From Platycnemis pennipes (Eukaryota; Arthropoda; Insecta; Odonata; Platycnemididae), in the NCBI GenBank assembly GCA_933228895.1, contig OW121846.1, positions 45,278,107 through 45,342,106 on the forward strand: 64,000 nucleotides of DNA. The letters run 5' to 3'. Both the position numbers and the translations under genes were made by a program. Every line of letters begins with the position of its first letter. The stretch's first letter is position 1. The notes below the pieces were generated by a model. That model made no database searches. It saw nothing but the letters and a program-made list of their open reading frames with translations, and was not told the origin of the DNA. Below are positions 46,883 through 57,600 of this stretch, piece by piece.

Positions 46883-47394
46883 CCTCATGTTTTTTTGTTA
46901 TTTTATCAGCCACTTTATTAACATGCATCATATTCTAATTTAAATATTATGAATATTCTTTCAAATTTGAAATCAAATTGAAATCCATATGGATAGTTAA
47001 AAGGATGTCATTCATTTTGTATTTAATTTTAAGAACATATATTCAATCGATCGATGGTAAAGTTACCCTCTACAAATGACGTTAACATATTCAACCTGCC
47101 ATATGACTCTAGTTTCCAGCTGTAGGGATACTCAAGGGAGAAACATTTCATTCACCAGGTGGTGGTGTAAAACGAAAAATGAAACCCTTATTTGACAGAA
47201 GACAGGTCCAGCCATGATCTCAAACCAATGACTCTTAAACTTTTAGGAACAAATCTAAATAAGCATGAACTACCAGTAGGTTATGCTGGGCTGAATGTAT
47301 AAAAGCCAGTCATTGACATGGCCTGGTAAGAGAAAGTTTTGATAACACATACTTTTTTGATGAGATCAATGATAATACCATTTGTATTTTACAG

Positions 47395-47543
47395 AACAAC
47401 TGGAAATGATAGAGGATACTGGCACTAGCTCTGGAAGAGCATTGTCTTCCTCTCATACTGACATTGTGGCCCGCCTCAAATCAAGAGTTGATGAATTGGA
47501 AAGATGCCAAGAGCAACTGAAGCAAAAAGAGGAAAATTTACAG
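47395..47543 (+). CDS. coiled-coil protein gene, exon c
   Basis: A 149-bp exon between TGTATTTTACAG and GTAGCT. It enters with two bases that complete Glu and leaves in phase 0. It encodes EQLEMIEDTGTSSGRALSSS, a flexible serine-rich link, followed by DIVARLKSRVDELERCQEQL and KQKEENLQ, again coiled coil. Phase agreement with both neighbours across more than 10 kb of transposon-rich introns is strong evidence that the exons belong together. Confidence 0.82.
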
Positions 47544-48595
47544 GTAGCTCTTTATGGGTGTGCTGGGCAGCAAACTAATTATGTCATATTTTCATGTTTA
47601 ATTTCAAAATTTGGAAATTTTTTTTAATGTCTTCTATGCCTCAACAGCCCAATCCTTCTATCAAAAGAGATTTTTTTTCATGAAATATGAGTTTGGCTGC
47701 ATCAGAGACTTCCTGCCCAGTATTATGGATGATGCTAACAGGCATCATCCTTGTCTTATGCTGGGAGCAGAATAATACCTATGGGTGATTGGTGCCTCTA
47801 AGCAAACTTGCTAGGCATGGGTAGAGCCACGAATTTTTCGCAAAACGATTTTTTCGCGAAATTACGCGAAATATCAAGATTATTTGGGATAACGCGAAAT
47901 ATATTCTCCTGAGCGAAAATAATGCGATTTTTTAGAATTTTTACGGGTTATTTTGCGAAAATGTTGAATATATAGTAAAACCTCTCTTTACCTATGGAAC
48001 ATCTTTTCATCATAAAATCCTCATCGCCGGCCAAAATTCAAGCATGTAACAGAGGGAAACATCTTTGTATCGAACCACATTATTTTCGACAAACCTCCGC
48101 ACTTTGTACTTAAGAGTGAACCCCCCGAGACCGCGAAACTACCTCCACCGAATGGAATATTCGGTGATAATTTTTGTTCTTGCTCCCACACTGGTTTTCT
48201 CATTTCTCCACGAAATATTACTGCTTCCGACTATTAAAATCGATCATTTTAACCGGTGATGGAAACCTTTCATTTGAATTCGTTCAAATGCCCGTACAAT
48301 ATTAATCATCAGACGCGTTTTACATGCACGCATCCAATGATTTTATATATCTTAGGGTTCCTTGAACTTTAATTGTGAATCACACCATCAAAGGAATTAT
48401 TTTTATCATAATCCATCTTGTAATCTTATCTTTATTCGTCCGAGCACATAAATTTCATATAGTCGCCAAGCGATATTCGTTTGTTTTGTTTTTCTCGTTT
48501 TCGCAGCGCGATTTCGAACATTATCCGTGAAGCCGGCACGAATGATACATTAATGATTAAATTTTAGTCAGTACATTACATTGTAGTCCCCGTGG

Positions 48596-48744
48596 AAGCC
48601 GGGTTCACATGGGAGTGGAATCATAGAGCTTAGCTCTATGAGTGGAATAGACGGAACGGATTGTGATTGGCTAGGCTAGATGCTTTTCTGCTTTCTGCCT
48701 GTTCCGTCTATTCCGTCTATTCCGCTTCCATGTGAACTCGGCTT
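48596..48744. mobile_element. 149-bp MITE with long inverted ends
   Basis: Inverted ends AAGCCGGGTTCACATGGGAG and, reverse complemented, AAGCCGAGTTCACATGGAAG, continuing CGGAATAGACGGAA on one side. A central palindrome CATAGAGCTTAGCTCTATG lies at 48622-48640. The target duplication is not clear. Confidence 0.75.
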
Positions 48745-48882
48745 GAGAATTTTGCTTTCTAGAGATTATTGCAGTTTGTCCACATGCAATATTTTTTGTT
48801 ATTTACGTGAGACTTAATTTAATAGCTATTCAGAGATCGATAGCAGAAGTATTCCTATGATGCGTAAATTGCCCTAAGGAAA

Positions 48883-49949
48883 ATGCCGAAAGCAGTAACT
48901 GTGTTTGACCGCGAAAATCAGTTTCGTAGTGAAGGTTTCTATGTTTTTGATAAACAGAAGAAAATATTAATGTGCAAATACTGCAACTGCCGAATTGAAT
49001 GGACACGTAAAGATACTTGCACTGAACACTGTGAGGGCGCAGGACATAAGAAATTCAAAGGAGAAGGGTCAATCAGTGAAACGGCAAGCTTCACTCCAAG
49101 AAACCTACCAAGCTAAGCTTTTTCCATCTCCTGTACCTACTCGCTAGAATTCTCGGCACAAGGCTGCCATTTATGTTAATGAGTATCTCTCTGATATCCG
49201 AGAATTTTTCTCATTGATGGGGGAGGGAGGAAGTGCTGTACATAGGTTAAGTAGCCTGACCGAAGAAGAGATTGCTATTATACAGAGCCAAGCACCATTT
49301 GCTGCTGAACATTGTAAACCAATTGTGAAGTGGCTAGAATGCCTTGGGGTGCATATCCTTATTCATACAAACTACAAAGCAAATTAATAGATACAGGAAA
49401 TAACCTAAAAATTGTAAGTGATGGTAGTTTTGGGAATGACACATCTGCTCTCATAAAAAATCTTCCAAAAAAACTTGCACCTGTATTGACGGCAACATTA
49501 ACTAATGCAGCTACGAAGGCAAAAATCAAGCTTTCACAGTTAGAGCATGGAGATACTGCCAAGGAATTCCTGCATTCTATTGGCCAACCTTTTGATGAAA
49601 GGTTCATGAGATCCACTATGAATAATGATATTATCAGGGCCTCAAAGCATTACCACTAATGGCAGCTCTATCTTCACAAGTGGTTCTTGAGGGTCATGCT
49701 GCTGTTAAAAGTGCGTACACAAAGGCACTCTCTAATGGATCTAAATTTGACCTCATGGCAGAATTACTTAACTTAAAACAAGACCATGCTGAGTTTGTTG
49801 ATGCGAGTGTTAAATCACTGTCGGTACCAGTGTCTAATGTGGACAGTGAATGTGGATTTTCAGCTTATACAAATATACTAAATGATCGTAGAACAACTTC
49901 GACACCAGAAAACGTTGAACTGATGCTCTCTTTGACATTTGGAGACTAA
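48883..49949 (+). pseudogene. hAT transposase with CGGBP1-like zinc finger, broken
   Basis: The first piece (48883-49116, 77 aa) is a BED-like zinc-finger region resembling CGG-repeat binding protein 1 and its hAT relatives: LMCKYCNCRIEWTRKDTC, then HCEGAGHKKFKGE, giving Cys-Cys...His-His spacing. After a stop, about 49150-49390 encodes EYLSDIREFFSLMGEGGSAV and related sequence, and 49330-49659 and 49659-49949 follow. The last piece ends in the hAT dimerisation motif: SVPVSNVDSECGFSAYTNIL, NDRRTTSTPENVELML. The central RNase H-like catalytic part is mostly missing. It is inactive as a transposase; DNA binding by the first piece cannot be excluded. Confidence 0.78.
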
Positions 49950-50939
49950 CTGTTGTCGCTGTACATGCATAAGAATCTAACTGATAAGAAGTTTTCTTGT
50001 TTGAGAAGTTTTTCTTTGGTGAAAGTTATTAATTTTTTTCATGCCCCGAGAAGGATAACTTCTCGAAATAAATAATTGTTTGTACTGATATTTTGTTTCT
50101 TTTTGTTTTTTACATCCTTTTATGAAAATGTGAAATCCTAATTTAATGTATTCTTATAGCAGACAAGCGGTCTAACCATTTATTTATCTCATTATCGTAA
50201 CTGACCCCATGGTTACATATGATTATGTGCAATTCTGTGTTGAAATTGTATTCCAACACATGCCTCTATTTTAACAAGATTATTAACTAAACATGATTAA
50301 ACTCACCCAAATACATTAAAATGAAAATAACTTTTCTCCAGAACAGTCATCAATATAGTAATGCAAGGTATCACCAAATGGCGTTTGAGAAATCTCGGAT
50401 GAATCAATATTTTTTATACACCGAAATTTAGGGCCATTTCCCATTTTTTATCCCGAAATGGGTCATTTTTAATGACGAAATTTGAGAGTTTTATTTACCA
50501 CAAATTCTTGCCTCTAGGCATGGGGTAGTCTCTCAAGGCAAAAATAAAGAAAACAGAATCCAGAGGGATCATATTAAATTATTACATCACCTCTGAATTA
50601 ATAAGAAACTAACTTTATTCAAAAAAAATTATTGGCACATGACAAAATTCACTCTGGGCATCTTCATAATTTAAAGTATTAAAATTAGTCTTATGAATAT
50701 GTTTGGCGATAGTATCTATCTATGATAAAGTTAAAATGAGTGGCAAAAACTAAAAGTATAATTCTACCTGATATAATTATTGTATATCACTGCTACATAC
50801 CTATAGTATAGGTACCACGTGCATACTTATTGTGAATGATTATCTGCTGATAAAGAATTGGGTACGGATGTTATAAATTCTCCTTTAGTCCCCATTAGGA
50901 AGAAATGGTAGTTTTTGTTCACATTTAAAAAGAGGAATA

Positions 50940-51367
50940 GTAACCCTTCAGTGGTGATGTGAAGTTTTGGGATATGAGTGGTGATGTCTGTCTCCTGGAC
51001 CGATATGGTCTCTGTGGTTTTTTGGAAGGTTAAATGAGAATTTACTTGAAATATCTTTAAGTAATGGAATTCAATTGATTCATTGGTTCATATATTGGAA
51101 GAGAAGCATAAAAGAGGAAGCTAGTGAAAAACATAATAATAATAATAATAGTATAATAATAATTTTATTTGTCCAAAGATCATATGAGAGTGGGTATGCA
51201 AATCATAGATATAGGACACGTCAATAAGTTAAATGGACAGAGAATTACAGGTTTCACTAACACACAAGAGGTACTTGCATGAATTGAAACATTATATATT
51301 TTGTGTGTGTCACCAATAAGATTATATCTTCGGTCTGTGAGACCTGGCGTCACCACTATAGGGTTAA
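50940..51367. mobile_element. piggyBac-type MITE (428 bp) with LINE tail inside
   Basis: The right end reverse complemented reads TTAACCCTATAGTGGTGACG, and the left end GTAACCCTTCAGTGGTGATG, with the first T changed to G. Inside the right end is the stem GGTCT-GTG-AGACC, like that of PB1 (6638-9029). A minus-strand LINE tail lies within. Confidence 0.72.
51123..51290 (-). mobile_element. LINE 3' end fragment, minus strand
   Basis: On the minus strand it ends ATGATCTTTGGACAAATAAA followed by TTATTATTATA repeats, matching the fragment at 38560-38672 in opposite orientation. No coding part is present. Confidence 0.5.
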
Positions 51368-51429
51368 AGAAAAGTTTTAGTGACCACACTCATTCATTTT
51401 TTTTCCTTGTCCGCCAGTCCTCTTTTCAG

Positions 51430-51645
51430 GCTCACTCAGAGCAACAGGCAGCTCTTGCTCAGAACCTAGTGGGTAAAATGAAACAGCTTCACGAAGTGAG
51501 TAAATCTGTGGGGGAGCAGGAGGAATGGGGGGGTGGAGATGAGGAGAGAAGTGAGGAGCTGAGCAGGGAGCTGTTGGGGGCTACCCTCACAGGATTTCAT
51601 TCCATGGATTTGATTCAAAACCTTTCCACTGAACTCCTGCAGCTG
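51430..51645 (+). CDS. coiled-coil protein gene, exon d (last visible)
   Basis: A 216-bp exon (72 codons, phase 0 at both ends) between CTCTTTTCAG and GTAAGT. It encodes AHSEQQAALAQNLVGKMKQL, an acidic glycine-rich patch (GEQEEWGGGDEERSEELSRE) and GFHSMDLIQNLSTELLQL. The four exons together give about 191 residues of an internal part of a larger protein. No stop codon in frame and no polyadenylation context are seen, so further exons should lie downstream, possibly beyond the window. No enzyme domain is visible. Confidence 0.8.
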
Positions 51646-52431
51646 GTAAGTTTGATCCTCATTGTGATCAGTCAAAAAACCTGAGATTGGTATGACACAG
51701 CTATCCACTTGATTGTCATATCAACTAACCTCTTCATATTCACAAGATTCTTCCCTTTCATGTCTATAACAACTAGCTCCATGCACCTAGCACAACACCC
51801 TCCTTATCCATCTTCCCTGTCATTATCCTCTCAATGATAGTATTCATGAGGCCATCATGTTTCAAGATATAGTTGATTAAAGTCCTGTCTTCTTTTCAAA
51901 GTTTTCAGCGTACTTCTTCTTTCTACCACTTCTTCTTCTTCATTTGTCACTCAATCAATCCATTTAATCCACGACAATTTTATGAAAAAAATACAAAAAT
52001 TCAGTTCCATTGCACAATATTTGATCCTGCGGAATGGCGTTTAACACTTTCAGGTCTGACCGAATGTGAAGTGCTGAACTCTCATGGACTGCCATTTTTC
52101 AATGGTTTTCTTAAGTCATTTGTTATGAAATATTTAACTTCAATGTTGTTTTGAAAAATGATATTATAGTTTCTACTTTTGTCTTTCAGATGAAACAGTT
52201 TTCAAGTCATTACATGTTATAGTTTTTTAAAAATTTATTTTTAAACATTTGATTGTTTTGCATGTCAGAAAAAATTCCTACCTACTCGTTATGTGTTTTG
52301 TAGCGTAATTTCGCCATGAAAACGGTTACTTTCAATAACAATAGTGAGAATTGGATTATAGATTTAATTTCATCACAATTTTCCATTATTTATAATGGTT
52401 TTCAATTTACGAAAATATCAAATTTTTCATA
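51646..52431. other. probable intron of the coiled-coil gene
   Basis: Sequence after the donor site at 51646. An ORF at 51873-52154 has no recognisable motif. No acceptor-exon pair was convincing. Confidence 0.4.
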
Positions 52432-53035
52432 TATGGGTCATTCCACCTCAATTCAACAAACGTTTGTCTCTTAGGGTCTCAGATGTTGATAAAAATTGGT
52501 GTATGGGAACAAAATCAACTCAAACAGAATACACTCAAACAGTTTTGTGAAAAAAAATTTTTTGAGCGAGTTATGCATGTTTTAATTTTTTCGCATTTTT
52601 AGCTAAAATCTGAGACTTAAATCATATTATAACTTATATCTCCGCTTGTAATGGTCATACAGCAATGATTAATAGCTCTTTTTAAAGCTAAATCTTTATT
52701 GAATGCAAATATATCAAGAAAAAATTATTTTATTTTAAACCCTTTTGTTGTTAGTTACTAATGTTTAAAAAATTGTTAGTAAACTTTTCTCAAATACTGC
52801 ATCTCAGAATCGGCCGAAACTTTTTTCCGTAATCTAAACATACCCAGCTAACTATTTCAAAAATAAAATTTAGTGGCAATTCATAAATGCGTTTTTTATA
52901 AATATTTAAACATTTACAGTTTTCTCTCGCGTGGCCCGTCGGCTCCCCCCCTTGGAATACATGCATCGGACACACGATGCAAGCCTAAAAATTTCCTAAT
53001 TGCTCAAGGTCGTGGCTATATGAGGTAAAAATATA

Positions 53036-53221
53036 TTATAAACTATAAATGTTAACAACAATTGTAATTTGTTCTTTCACTTTTCGAGCTAAATATTGAG
53101 TTGATCCAAATTTCTCTTGAATTTTTGCCACACTCCAGGTTTTAGGCAGTGTACACAGGACTAAAATTTTTTCACTGTAGGAATTAGCTTCAGCAAATTT
53201 TTCCTTGACTTGACTTAGCAT
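53036..53221 (-). pseudogene. left-arm copy of the helix-turn-helix-like segment
   Basis: Encodes 61 residues from MLSQVKEKFAEANSYSEK through TLPKTWSVAKIQEKFGSTQY to LARKVKEQ, identical to the right-arm segment at 55981-56166. The pattern Trp-Ser-x-x-x-Ile...Phe-Gly-Ser...Ala-Arg-Lys suggests a small DNA-binding helical domain. It follows the 192-codon ORF in another frame after about 90 bases, so either an intron or a frameshift lies between them. Confidence 0.5.
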
Positions 53222-53309
53222 TTCACACCCTACTAACTCTTATGGGCCGAAGGATGTCTTTGCTTTTCTCCATACTTTCCCGATTGCTCTTCGATTAACA
53301 GAAGTAATG

Positions 53310-53888
53310 TTATGAATTTTTTCTTTCGAGTTTTTTTCGACTTCTCAATTTTTTTCCATTTGCTGGTGAAGTACCGATTTCGGACCAACTCAGGTTTTCT
53401 AGCACAGATTGACAAGGTGAATAAGGTGTACCATTGCTCTCTCCTTGTGAGTCACTGTCATTGCTGGAGTTGTTTGTAGGTAGGGATACATAAGCCTCCA
53501 CAAATTGCAAACCAGAAGGCCCCGGTTGTGACAGTACTGCTTCTGCAGCCACAAGCTGCTCAGGAACGTCTTCTTGATGACTGATGGGAGACCTTGGTGT
53601 GTCACCTTTCGCAACTCCCTTATTCAGAAGCACTCTGCACTGACGACACAATTTTCTGCCCTCGACCAAAGACATCGCTCTAGTGCTGAAAATTTTCGAT
53701 TTGTAATATTTGGCAGTAATTGTATATAAATTAGCACTAAGGATAATGAAATGCAGTTTCAGTGGATTACAACACTGTTTTTGACGCTTTGAATAGAAAG
53801 CAATAAACTTTTTCTCATTGTTAACGTACACGGTTTCCACTTTGACACCACTTCTATCCTCGATGAGCTGCAGATCTCTTCGATACAT
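53310..53888 (-). CDS. unknown 192-aa protein, left-arm copy
   Basis: Identical to the ORF at 55314-55892. It starts MYRRDLQLIEDRSGVKVETV. A Cys pair (QCCNPLKLH) is followed by KLCRQCRVLL, which may form a small zinc-binding unit, then an acidic, serine-rich linker (SSNDSDSQGESNG) and a basic end (KKLRSRKKLERKNS). The order Cys-Cys, CxxC, linker and then a Trp-Ser helical segment recalls uncharacterised transposon-like proteins seen in many invertebrate genomes. I cannot name the family. No catalytic core is present, so this may be only the N-terminal half of a transposase. Confidence 0.55.
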   Translation of the reverse strand: MYRRDLQLIEDRSGVKVETVYVNNEKKFIAFYSKRQKQCCNPLKLHFIILSANLYTITAKYYKSKIFSTRAMSLVEGRKLCRQCRVLLNKGVAKGDTPRSPISHQEDVPEQLVAAEAVLSQPGPSGLQFVEAYVSLPTNNSSNDSDSQGESNGTPYSPCQSVLENLSWSEIGTSPANGKKLRSRKKLERKNS

Positions 53889-54444
53889 TTAAAGACAGTG
53901 TCTCGCGAACACTTTTCTCCTCTCACTGTGCCGATGGAGCCAATTTTTACACAATTTTGACAATTAGTTTAAAAAACTATGTACGAGAAAAAAGAGAAGG
54001 CAGACAGCTATTGAATAAGGTGATGCACACGCGGTGGCAGACCAAAACAAACTGAGACTACGTCGGTGAATAAACACGGCTGTCAACAAAACATGTGCAG
54101 CTAGATTGTCTTCCTTCAAGCTTTAAGGCACATACCACAATGGGCAGAAGTGGCCACCAATGGAGTCTTAAAAATAGGGTTCTGAAAGGAAGTGGAAATG
54201 TTTTTACCCTCTTGCCTTAATCCGTAGCTGCCATTAAATATTTCTTTTTAGAGAGGGCTACGTTTACGGAAAACGACTCAATGCACGAAAAGCCACTGCT
54301 GCAGGCTCTTGACTCGAATTGAAAATGAAATATTTTTGCATGGATAAAAAATATTTGGACACTAAAATCGGAGTTTGCAGTAAATTTGTCTATAGAGATA
54401 AAAAGAGTGAGATAGCAAAAACGAAATTTTTGGAATACATGCAT

Positions 54445-54573
54445 CCCCCCCTTGGAATACATGCATCGGACACACGATGCAAGCCTAAAAGTTTCCTAAT
54501 TGCTCAAGGTCGTCGCTATATGAGATAAAAATATATTATAAACTATAAATGTTAACAACAATTGTTATTTGTT
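54445..54573. repeat. third, direct copy of a 129-bp arm segment in the centre
   Basis: 54445-54573 repeats 52945-53073 in the same orientation at an offset of exactly 1500 bases, with four or so differences; the right arm has the inverted counterpart near 56128-56257. It starts at the C-run before TTGGAATACATGCATCGG. The pattern suggests template switching or gene conversion between arms. Confidence 0.85.
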
Positions 54574-55313
54574 ATGTTAAATGGATATTTGCAGAGAAAT
54601 TTACCATTGAGCTCACTAAGTTTTGAGGTGGATTAACTTTTATTTGAGCTAAAAATCTATGACAATTAATTTGAAAAAAACTTTTTAAGAATCTTCAAAT
54701 ATAATTCATTGATGAAATGAAATGAAAATAAATTACAGTAATGGAATTTTTGCGTCATTTGTTCTGGCAGAAAAATTTCGTTTTTGCTATCTCACTCTTT
54801 TTATCTCTATAGACAAATTTACTGCAAACTCCGATTTTAGTGTCCAAATATTTTTTATCCATGCAAAAATATTTCATTTTCAATTCGAGTCAAGAGCCTG
54901 CAGCAGTGGCTTTTCGTGCATTGAGTCGTTTTCCGTAAACGTAGCCCTCTCTAAAAAGAAATATTTAATGGCAGCTACGGATTAAGGCAAGAGGGTAAAA
55001 ACATTTCCACTTCCTTTCAGAACCCTATTTTTAAGACTCCATTGGTGGCCACTTCTGCCCATTGTGGTATGTGCCTTAAAGCTTGAAGGAAGACAATCTA
55101 GCTGCACATGTTTTGTTGACAGCCGTGTTTATTCACCGACGTAGTCTCAGTTTGTTTTGGTCTGCCACCGTGTGTGCATCACCTTATTCAATAGCTGTCT
55201 GCCTTCTCTTTTTTCTCGTACATAGTTTTTTAAACTAATTGTCAAAATTGTGTAAAAATTGGCTCCATCGGCACAGTGAGAGGAGAAAAGTGTTCGCGAG
55301 ACACTGTCTTTAA

Positions 55314-55892
55314 ATGTATCGAAGAGATCTGCAGCTCATCGAGGATAGAAGTGGTGTCAAAGTGGAAACCGTGTACGTTAACAATGAGAAAAAGTTTATT
55401 GCTTTCTATTCAAAGCGTCAAAAACAGTGTTGTAATCCACTGAAACTGCATTTCATTATCCTTAGTGCTAATTTATATACAATTACTGCCAAATATTACA
55501 AATCGAAAATTTTCAGCACTAGAGCGATGTCTTTGGTCGAGGGCAGAAAATTGTGTCGTCAGTGCAGAGTGCTTCTGAATAAGGGAGTTGCGAAAGGTGA
55601 CACACCAAGGTCTCCCATCAGTCATCAAGAAGACGTTCCTGAGCAGCTTGTGGCTGCAGAAGCAGTACTGTCACAACCGGGGCCTTCTGGTTTGCAATTT
55701 GTGGAGGCTTATGTATCCCTACCTACAAACAACTCCAGCAATGACAGTGACTCACAAGGAGAGAGCAATGGTACACCTTATTCACCTTGTCAATCTGTGC
55801 TAGAAAACCTGAGTTGGTCCGAAATCGGTACTTCACCAGCAAATGGAAAAAAATTGAGAAGTCGAAAAAAACTCGAAAGAAAAAATTCATAA
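55314..55892 (+). CDS. unknown 192-aa protein, right-arm copy
   Basis: The same protein as on the left arm, encoded divergently. The 579-bp reading frame is open in both copies without a single amino-acid change, although the outer arms have drifted; this fits either recent duplication with conversion or selection. Upstream (54722-54985 and its mirror 54217-54462) a second open stretch encodes KFRFCYLTLFISIDKFTANS in both arms and may be leader or 5' exon sequence. Both genes would be driven from the centre of the palindrome. Function is unknown; a role in mobilising this element is an inference from position only. Confidence 0.6.
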   Translation: MYRRDLQLIEDRSGVKVETVYVNNEKKFIAFYSKRQKQCCNPLKLHFIILSANLYTITAKYYKSKIFSTRAMSLVEGRKLCRQCRVLLNKGVAKGDTPRSPISHQEDVPEQLVAAEAVLSQPGPSGLQFVEAYVSLPTNNSSNDSDSQGESNGTPYSPCQSVLENLSWSEIGTSPANGKKLRSRKKLERKNS

Positions 55893-55980
55893 CATTACTT
55901 CTGTTAATCGAAGAGCAATCGGGAAAGTATGGAGAAAAGCAAAGACATCCTTCGGCCCATAAGAGTTAGTAGGGTGTGAA

Positions 55981-56166
55981 ATGCTAAGTCAAGTCAAGGA
56001 AAAATTTGCTGAAGCTAATTCCTACAGTGAAAAAATTTTAGTCCTGTGTACACTGCCTAAAACCTGGAGTGTGGCAAAAATTCAAGAGAAATTTGGATCA
56101 ACTCAATATTTAGCTCGAAAAGTGAAAGAACAAATTACAATTGTTGTTAACATTTATAGTTTATAA
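55981..56166 (+). pseudogene. right-arm helix-turn-helix-like segment
   Basis: 61 residues identical to the left-arm segment 53036-53221, including TLPKTWSVAKIQEKFGSTQY. It lies 89 bases after the 192-codon ORF in a different frame. Possible splice joints were not resolved. The segment ends at a stop soon after KVKEQITIVV, so the catalytic part expected in a full transposase is absent. Confidence 0.5.
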
Positions 56167-56929
56167 TATATTTTTACCTCATATAGCCACGACCTTGAGC
56201 AATTAGGAAATTTTTAGGCTTGCATCGTGTGTCCGATGCATGTATTCCAAGGGGGGGAGCCGACGGGCCACGCGAGAGAAAACTGTAAATGTTTAAATAT
56301 TTATAAAAAACGCATTTATGAATTGCCACTAAATTTTATTTTTGAAATAGTTAGCTGGGTATGTTTAGATTACGGAAAAAAGTTTCGGCCGATTCTGAGA
56401 TGCAGTATTTGAGAAAAGTTTACTAACAATTTTTTAAACATTAGTAACTAACAACAAAAGGGTTTAAAATAAAATAATTTTTTCTTGATATATTTGCATT
56501 CAATAAAGATTTAGCTTTAAAAAGAGCTATTAATCATTGCTGTATGACCATTACAAGCGGAGATATAAGTTATAATATGATTTAAGTCTCAGATTTTAGC
56601 TAAAAATGCGAAAAAATTAAAACATGCATAATTCACTCAAAAAATTTTTTTTCACAAAACTGTTTGAGTGTATTCTGTTTGAGTTGATTTTGTTCCCATA
56701 CACCAATTTTTATCTAAATCTGAGACCCTAAGGGACAAACGTTTGTTGAATTGAGGTGGAATGACCCATATACATATTTTACAACTATGACAATGCAACC
56801 CGCACTGCACAAAGTAATAATTTTCTTCGATTTCAGCTTTGAAATGAATACAAATTCCGTTCCGTATCAACAAGTCACTAAAATACACCTCCTTCATGTA
56901 ACATATCCATTATAATTCAGGTATTGATT

Positions 56930-57600
56930 GTTTTACATAATTGCCATTTGTGTGATACTGTGGAAGACAATCCGGCACACACAGTCCTATACAGCACTTT
57001 TCGAAAATCCAACATGTTTCTTTAAGTGTCTCCTTGCAGGTCGTAGCTTTCCATCTCTCTGAACAGAATTTGCACACTGGCGGGGTTGGTTTTGTTAATT
57101 GCTGAGGAATTTTTTAGGAAAATATCGCCCTGATAAGTGATTCCCTAGGGAAGTGAATGAAGAGGATGAAGATTCAATTTCCATCTCTCATTTCTCGCCA
57201 ACGTCTTTGCTAACTTGACAATGCACCTATTCAGCTGCACTGAGGTGGTTTCAGTGCGACTCATTTTGCAAATTATGAATGAATTTACGACCATAATCAT
57301 AAATCCATGAAAAAAATATCTTTTTCCACCATTTGGTTTATTTTCTATGAAAAGTGTAGTAACTCACTTACTGATGCTAGATCAACTCCGGTCTCTTTCT
57401 TGTTTCAGCCAACAATTACATCTGGTTTGAGTTTCTGTCTTCATCTTAGAAGGTTAGTGGAAGAATGAATATTCACAACAAACCTTTCTATTCCATGTCG
57501 TCATTGGAATCATCAAAATCACTTCCTGAATCTTCAGCTAAAATATCCTTATTTTCCGGTTCATCAATCTGAGTTCCTGCCGTATTACCCACGAATTAGA
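56930..57600 (-). pseudogene. piggyBac transposase with internal deletion (PB5)
   Basis: Two separated ends of a piggyBac transposase on the minus strand. About 57600-57480 encodes an acidic N-terminal stretch (EPENKDILAEDSGSDFDDSN). From about 57370 the sequence is already near the C terminus: a KPNGGKRYFFMDL-like helix, then LARNERWKLN and the Cys-rich end PPVCKFCSERWKATTCKE with CCIGLCVPDCLPQYHT at about 57075-56950. The whole catalytic core is absent. No TTAA-ended inverted repeats were located. It lies directly beside the palindrome's right end. Confidence 0.72.

Larger units (their letters stand above)
47813..50525 (+). mobile_element. hAT element relic
   Basis: It surrounds a broken hAT transposase (48883-49949). 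The left edge CATGGGTAGAGCCACGAATT and a right edge, reverse complemented CATGCCTAGAGGCAAGAATT, agree at about 15 of 20 bases, but no 8-bp target duplication was found, so boundaries are tentative. The left subterminal part is rich in TTTCGCGAAAT-like motifs. A separate 149-bp MITE (48596-48744) is inserted near the left side. Confidence 0.6.
52432..56772. mobile_element. 4.3-kb palindromic element with duplicated gene
   Basis: The left arm (52432-54431) is the near-exact reverse complement of the right arm (54773-56772), with a 341-bp centre. The outermost sequence on each side is TATGGGTCATTCCACCTCAA. The arms differ by scattered substitutions, more at the ends (about 3 percent) than in the coding part, where both 192-codon ORFs are identical. 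The two genes point away from the centre. A few TA-rich bases flank each end, with no clear longer duplication. Its classification is unknown to me. Confidence 0.85.

Noticed and set aside
47973..48110. Tigger-like left end (TAGTAAAACCTCTCTTTACC)
   Set aside because: Start resembles the motif, but no partner end was found within the hAT relic.
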